Source: Neoroseomonas marina
GTDB lineage: Bacteria > Pseudomonadota > Alphaproteobacteria > Acetobacterales > Acetobacteraceae
DNA: 64,000 nucleotides
Assembly: GCF_012927745.1 (NCBI RefSeq)
Contig: NZ_JABBKX010000003.1
Location: 248,001-312,000, forward strand
Reading direction: 5' to 3'
Part shown: positions 60,307 through 64,000 of the stretch, piece after piece
Position numbering within the stretch: the first letter of the stretch is position 1
How the letters are laid out: the number at the start of each line of letters is the position of its first letter
The notes under the pieces: model-generated
The model's database searches: none
Seen by the model: only the letters and a program-made list of their open reading frames with translations
What the model was told of the DNA's origin: nothing
Made by a program: the position numbers and the translations under genes

Positions 60307-61629
60307 ATGGACGTGATCGCTGCCCCGACGGCCGCCGCATCCGCACCGCCGCCGGGCAAGATGCCGGCCGGCGCAGGAGACGCCTTCGCGGCGGTGCTGG
60401 CGCGTGCCGCGCTGTCCGGGGGAGAGACGCGGCCGGCGACGCCGGAGGCCGACACGACCGAGGTCGCGCCCATTCCGGTTGGCCATGCTACGACGCCCCC
60501 TGCCCCAGGCCTGCCGCCGGCCGCCGCACAAACGCCCTCGATTACCGATGTCGATCCGACCGCCGCGAACGCTGCAGCGATCCCGGCGCCCGGCATGCCC
60601 GAGGGCGATCGACAGCCAGCGCCGGGCCACACCGATGATGGCCCATCGCCCTGCGAGGTCGCGCCCAAGGCTGGCGAGGAGGAGGCGGCGACGACGATGG
60701 CTCCGCCGTCGCCGGAGGCGATGGTGGCAGTGCCGCCACCCCCGCCGGCCGCCCCCGCCGCGCCGCCGGACGCGGTTCCCGCCGCGCAGCCGCCGGTGCC
60801 GCGCGATGGCAGGCAAGGTGGCGAGATTGCCGCCGCAGCGCCGCCGCAAGCTCGGCCGAAGCAGGCCGGGCAGGCCGCGCCGCCGGTCGAAGCCACCGAT
60901 GCCACGCCGCCGCCCACGGCCGGCGAGGCCGCCGCACGCCCGGTCGCGCCGCGCCGGACGCCGCCCATGCCGGCGTCGCTCACCCAAGACGGCCCGCCGC
61001 CCGCAGCCGCCGCGCAGCCCGAGGCGACCACCACCATGCCGCATCTCCCGCCCGCGCTCGAACCGACGGCGGCCCATGAGCGGCCCGCGCCGCCATCCCC
61101 GGTGCCAGCCAGGGCCGCGACCGATCCCGCAAGCGCGCCGATCGCCGACACCCCGCTCGCCGCACCGGCCAAGGCTGCCGTCGATGCGGCACAGCCGCCC
61201 CCCGCGCGGTCCGTCGCACCCACCGCGCCGCCCGCCCGCCAGATCGCCCCGGTGATCGTCGCGGTCGCCATCGGCGGCGGCACGGCGCGGCTCGCCGTCA
61301 CGCTCGAACCGGCCGAGCTCGGCCGCGTCGAGATCAGCGTCGAGCGCAGCGGCGACACCGCCCAGGTGCAGATCCTCGCCGAACGGCCCGAGACGCTCGC
61401 GTTGCTGCAACGCGACCAGCGCGAGCTCGACCGCGCCCTGTCCCAGGCCGGCGTCGCCACGGAGGGGCGCTCGGTGTCGCTCGGCCTCGCCAGCGATGGC
61501 GGCGGTGGGGAGCAGGCCTGGCAGGACCGGCGCGACGCCCGCCCCGGCCCGCGCCGCGCCGCCGACATCCCCGCCCCGGCCGCCGAACCGCGCCGCGCCG
61601 TCCTTTCCCTGCTCGACCTCGCCGTCTGA
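60307..61629 (+). CDS. fliK: Flagellar hook-length control protein FliK
   Basis: 440 residues. A long Pro/Ala-rich low-complexity ruler region (residues 15-310) is followed by the conserved FliK C-terminal domain, GTARLAVTLEPAELGRVEISVE then LLQRDQRELDRALSQAGV. FliK measures hook length and triggers the substrate switch of the export gate from hook to filament proteins. Divergent from flgE, whose product it measures, with paired sigma-54 promoters between them. Confidence 0.87.
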   Translation: MDVIAAPTAAASAPPPGKMPAGAGDAFAAVLARAALSGGETRPATPEADTTEVAPIPVGHATTPPAPGLPPAAAQTPSITDVDPTAANAAAIPAPGMPEGDRQPAPGHTDDGPSPCEVAPKAGEEEAATTMAPPSPEAMVAVPPPPPAAPAAPPDAVPAAQPPVPRDGRQGGEIAAAAPPQARPKQAGQAAPPVEATDATPPPTAGEAAARPVAPRRTPPMPASLTQDGPPPAAAAQPEATTTMPHLPPALEPTAAHERPAPPSPVPARAATDPASAPIADTPLAAPAKAAVDAAQPPPARSVAPTAPPARQIAPVIVAVAIGGGTARLAVTLEPAELGRVEISVERSGDTAQVQILAERPETLALLQRDQRELDRALSQAGVATEGRSVSLGLASDGGGGEQAWQDRRDARPGPRRAADIPAPAAEPRRAVLSLLDLAV

Positions 61630-61646
61630 CCGAACCAGGAGGCCCC

Positions 61647-62306
61647 ATGTCCGGAACCGTCACCGCGTCCACCGCCACCGCGGCCAATGCCGCCACCGCC
61701 AACCGGCGGCTGACCGGGGACTTCAACACCTTCCTCACCCTGCTTACGACGCAGCTGCAGAACCAGAGCCCGACCGACCCGCTCGACACCAACCAGATGA
61801 CGAACCAGCTCGTGCAGTTCGCCTCGGTCGAGCAGCAGATCGCGATGAACCAGAACCTCGAGCGGCTGATCTCGATGCAGCAGGCGAGCCAGGTGACCGC
61901 CGCCGCCCCGCTGATCGGCCAGCGCGCTGAGGTCGAGAGCGACCGCCTCGCCCTGCAGAACGGCCAGGCCGAGCTGCGCCTGCCCGCCGCCGGCACGGCC
62001 CGCACCGCGCAGGTTCGGGTCCTGGACGGCACCGGCCGGACGGTCCGGTCGGAGACGGTCACGCTCGGCACCGGGGCGACGAGCTGGACCTGGAACGGGA
62101 AGGACAGCTTGGGCCGCACGCTGGCGGACGGCGCCTATCGCGTGCAGGTCACCGGCCGCGGCGCGAATGGGGAGGAGGCGCCGATCACCTTCACGGTGGC
62201 CGGCACCATCACGGGCGCCGAGCGGGTGAACAACGAGATGACGCTGTCGATGGGGGGGATGAACGTCGGCTTCGACAGCCTGCGCCGCCTGCTGCCCGGC
62301 AATTGA
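61647..62306 (+). CDS. flgD: Flagellar hook capping protein FlgD
   Basis: 219 residues. The FlgD signature FNTFLTLLTTQLQNQSPTDPLDTNQMTNQLVQFASVEQQ is seen in contiguous blocks, followed by an FlgD Ig-like domain (RVLDGTGRTVRSETVTLG, then WTWNGKDSLGRTLADGAYRV). It caps the growing hook and is shed afterwards. Lies 17 bases after fliK, in the same transcript. Confidence 0.95.
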   Translation: MSGTVTASTATAANAATANRRLTGDFNTFLTLLTTQLQNQSPTDPLDTNQMTNQLVQFASVEQQIAMNQNLERLISMQQASQVTAAAPLIGQRAEVESDRLALQNGQAELRLPAAGTARTAQVRVLDGTGRTVRSETVTLGTGATSWTWNGKDSLGRTLADGAYRVQVTGRGANGEEAPITFTVAGTITGAERVNNEMTLSMGGMNVGFDSLRRLLPGN

Positions 62307-62413
62307 TTCCCCGCCGCGCGCGTTAACGGCGCCGCAACCGCGGCGCGGCAAAGACTGCCGGCGGCGGCAGGGGGCCGCCTGGGCATGGATCGGATGGGGC
62401 AGGCAGGGGGGCG

Positions 62414-64000
62414 ATGAACGCGGTTCTCGCGCAACTGCGCGCGCTCGGGACGGTCAGGCTGGCGGCGCTGGGGGGCGCTGCGATCGCGGTGCTCGGGCTG
62501 CTCGGCTGGTTCGTGCTGCGGGCGGGGCAGCCATCCATGGCGCTGCTCTATGCGGATCTCGACCCGCGTGATGCGGGGCAGGTCGTCGCGGCGCTGGAAC
62601 GCGCGCGGGTGCCCCATCGGATCGAGGCCGGCGGCACGCGCATCCTGGCCCCGGAAGGCGAGGTCCCCCGCCTGCGTCTGACCCTGGCGCGCGAGGGCCT
62701 GCCGCGCGGCGGGTCGGTCGGCTACGAGATCTTCGACCGCGGCGAGAGCCTGACCACCACGCCCTTCCAGCAGGACGTGAACCGGCTGCGCGCGCTGGAA
62801 GGCGAGCTGGCGCGTTCGATCGCCGGACTTGCGGGCGTGCGCGCGGCGCGGGTCCACCTGGTGCTGCCGCGGCGCGAGGCCTTCTCCCGCGACCGCGGGG
62901 AGGCGCAGGCCTCCGTCGTGCTGACCATGGCGGGCGCGCAAAGGCTGGACCGGGAGGGCGTGCAGGCGGTGCTGCACCTGGTCGCGACCGCGGTGCCGGG
63001 GCTGCGGCCGCAGAACGTCTCGATCGTCGACAGCCGGGGCGCGCTGCTCGCGCGCGGCGGGCAGGCGCTGGCCGGGCCGGGCATGGCGACCTCGCAGGAG
63101 GAAGTGCGCCGCGCCCAGGAACTGCGCATCGCGCGCGCGGTGGAGGAGATGCTGGAACGCAGCCTCGGCGCCGGGCGCGTGCGCGCCGAGGCGACGGTCG
63201 AGATGGATTTCGACCGCGTGCAGACCACCGAGGAACGCTTCGACCCTGACAACCAGGTCCCCCGCAGCCAGCAGAGCGTGCAGGAGAACAGCCGCGGCGC
63301 CGAACCCCAGCCGACCACGGTGCAGAACAACGTCCCCGGCGCCGATCCCGCCGGCGGCGGCGCCGGTTCCCAGGAAAGCCGGCAGGAGGAGACGACCAAC
63401 TTCGAGATCGGCCGCACCACGCGCAACACCCTGCGCGAACACCCGGTGGTGCGGCGCCAGTCGGTCGCCGTGCTGGTGGACGGGGTGTGGGAACCGCAGG
63501 GAGGCGGCACGCCCACCTTCCGCGAACGCACGCCGGAGGAGATCGCCCGCATCGCGACGCTGGTGCGCAGCGCGGTCGGCTTCGACGAGCGGCGGGGCGA
63601 TCGCGTCGAGGTCGTGTCCATGCGCTTCGCCGAACCGCCCGCCGGTGGCGCCGAGGGGCCGGGGCTGTTCGACCTGTCATTCAGCAGCACGACCATCGCG
63701 CGGCTGGTGGAAAGCGCGATCTTCGCCCTGGTCGCTCTGGTCGCGGTCCTGCTGGTCGGGCGCCCGGCGGTGGGGCGGATCGTCGCGTCGCTCGCGCCAC
63801 CCCCGGCGTTGGCGGGGGCCGCAGCCGGCGCGGCCGCCCTGCCCGGCGCCGCCGCGGCCGCCGGGGCGCTGCCGGGCGCGGCGGGCGAAACGCCGGTGCT
63901 CGAAGGCAGCGAGGCCATGGTCAGCCTCGGCATGGTGGAGGGCCAGATGCGCGCCTCCTCCATCACCCGCATGCAGGACCTGGTGGAACGCCACCCGGAA
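62414..64000 (+). CDS. fliF: Flagellar MS-ring protein FliF (cut by window end)
   Basis: First 529 codons of FliF, the membrane ring on which the flagellar motor is built. An N-terminal membrane segment (LAALGGAAIAVLGLLGWFVL) is followed by the ring-building motifs LYADLDPRDAGQVVAALERA and LAREGLPRGGSVGYEIFD. VNRLRALEGELARSIAGL, FEIGRTTRN and a second membrane segment (IFALVALVAVLLVG) come next. The reading frame is open at position 64000. ATG at 62414 follows AGGCAGGGGGGCG. Separated from flgD by 107 bases containing a rare TTAA motif. Confidence 0.93.
   Translation, partial: MNAVLAQLRALGTVRLAALGGAAIAVLGLLGWFVLRAGQPSMALLYADLDPRDAGQVVAALERARVPHRIEAGGTRILAPEGEVPRLRLTLAREGLPRGGSVGYEIFDRGESLTTTPFQQDVNRLRALEGELARSIAGLAGVRAARVHLVLPRREAFSRDRGEAQASVVLTMAGAQRLDREGVQAVLHLVATAVPGLRPQNVSIVDSRGALLARGGQALAGPGMATSQEEVRRAQELRIARAVEEMLERSLGAGRVRAEATVEMDFDRVQTTEERFDPDNQVPRSQQSVQENSRGAEPQPTTVQNNVPGADPAGGGAGSQESRQEETTNFEIGRTTRNTLREHPVVRRQSVAVLVDGVWEPQGGGTPTFRERTPEEIARIATLVRSAVGFDERRGDRVEVVSMRFAEPPAGGAEGPGLFDLSFSSTTIARLVESAIFALVALVAVLLVGRPAVGRIVASLAPPPALAGAAAGAAALPGAAAAAGALPGAAGETPVLEGSEAMVSLGMVEGQMRASSITRMQDLVERHPE

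Noticed and set aside
60200-62351. Long minus-strand extension upstream of flgE, giving a 1182-codon frame
   Set aside because: The frame opposite fliK and flgD is Gly/Ala/Arg-rich antisense sequence. FlgE begins properly at 60095 with its own ribosome-binding site and sigma-54 promoter.

Overview
This window comes from a high-GC alphaproteobacterium, most likely an Acetobacteraceae member close to Roseomonas. The inference rests on strong G/C third-position bias, the hisD - infA - maf - rng - yacG - tRNA-Phe block, the alphaproteobacterial flagellin regulators FlaF and FlbT, and an abundance of Liv-type ABC transporters and CoA-transferases. No rRNA operon or CRISPR array is present. Genes are densely packed, and many are joined by 4-base ATGA or GTGA stop/start overlaps.

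Layout. 1-4636: a complete branched-chain-amino-acid-type ABC operon (binding protein, LivG, LivF, LivH, LivM). 4717-8278: housekeeping (hisD, infA, maf, an RNase E/G family protein, yacG). 8350-8425: tRNA-Phe, whose 3' end is the attachment site of a 3.5-kb decayed prophage (8410-11904). The prophage is flanked by 17-bp direct repeats and carries an apparently intact tyrosine integrase, a truncated large terminase, an HNH nuclease, small phage proteins and a cluster of GTCACC/GGTGAC repeats. 12068-15002: a redoxin/2OG-Fe(II) oxygenase fusion, a transglutaminase-like protein and a DoxX-like membrane protein. 15177-18911: a second Liv permease/ATPase operon without its own binding protein; a lone binding protein lies at 26969. 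18939-26774: two flavoproteins, two tandem paralogous lipoproteins, and a secreted WD40-caspase protein paired with an SH3/glycine-zipper lipoprotein.

28091-36336: a micro-ORF with an extreme Shine-Dalgarno sequence, an MFS transporter and a nucleophile-less hydrolase. Then comes an unusual cassette: a winged-helix/TPR regulator, a Gly-Asn-rich PAP2/haloperoxidase-like protein, a papain-fold peptidase and an ankyrin protein. A formylglycine-type sulfatase/phosphonate hydrolase follows. 36506-50183: mixed metabolism and envelope genes, including a RutF-like flavin reductase, a class I CoA-transferase pair, a CaiB-type CoA-transferase, a PTP-like phosphatase with a diheme cytochrome c, psd-pssA for phosphatidylethanolamine synthesis, a cytochrome b561 and cytochrome c' pair, tRNA-Pro, a response regulator lacking phospho-acceptor residues and an outer-membrane barrel protein. 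50360-53913: apt, a LOV-domain hybrid histidine kinase and an AbrB-family membrane protein.

54016-64000: a flagellar cluster. FlaF, FlbT, flagellin, FlgL, FlgK and FlgE lie on the minus strand; FliK, FlgD and FliF (cut by the window end) lie on the plus strand. Two good sigma-54 promoter matches sit back to back between flgE and fliK, so hook assembly and hook-length control are probably switched on together. No stretch over 300 bases lacks a gene.
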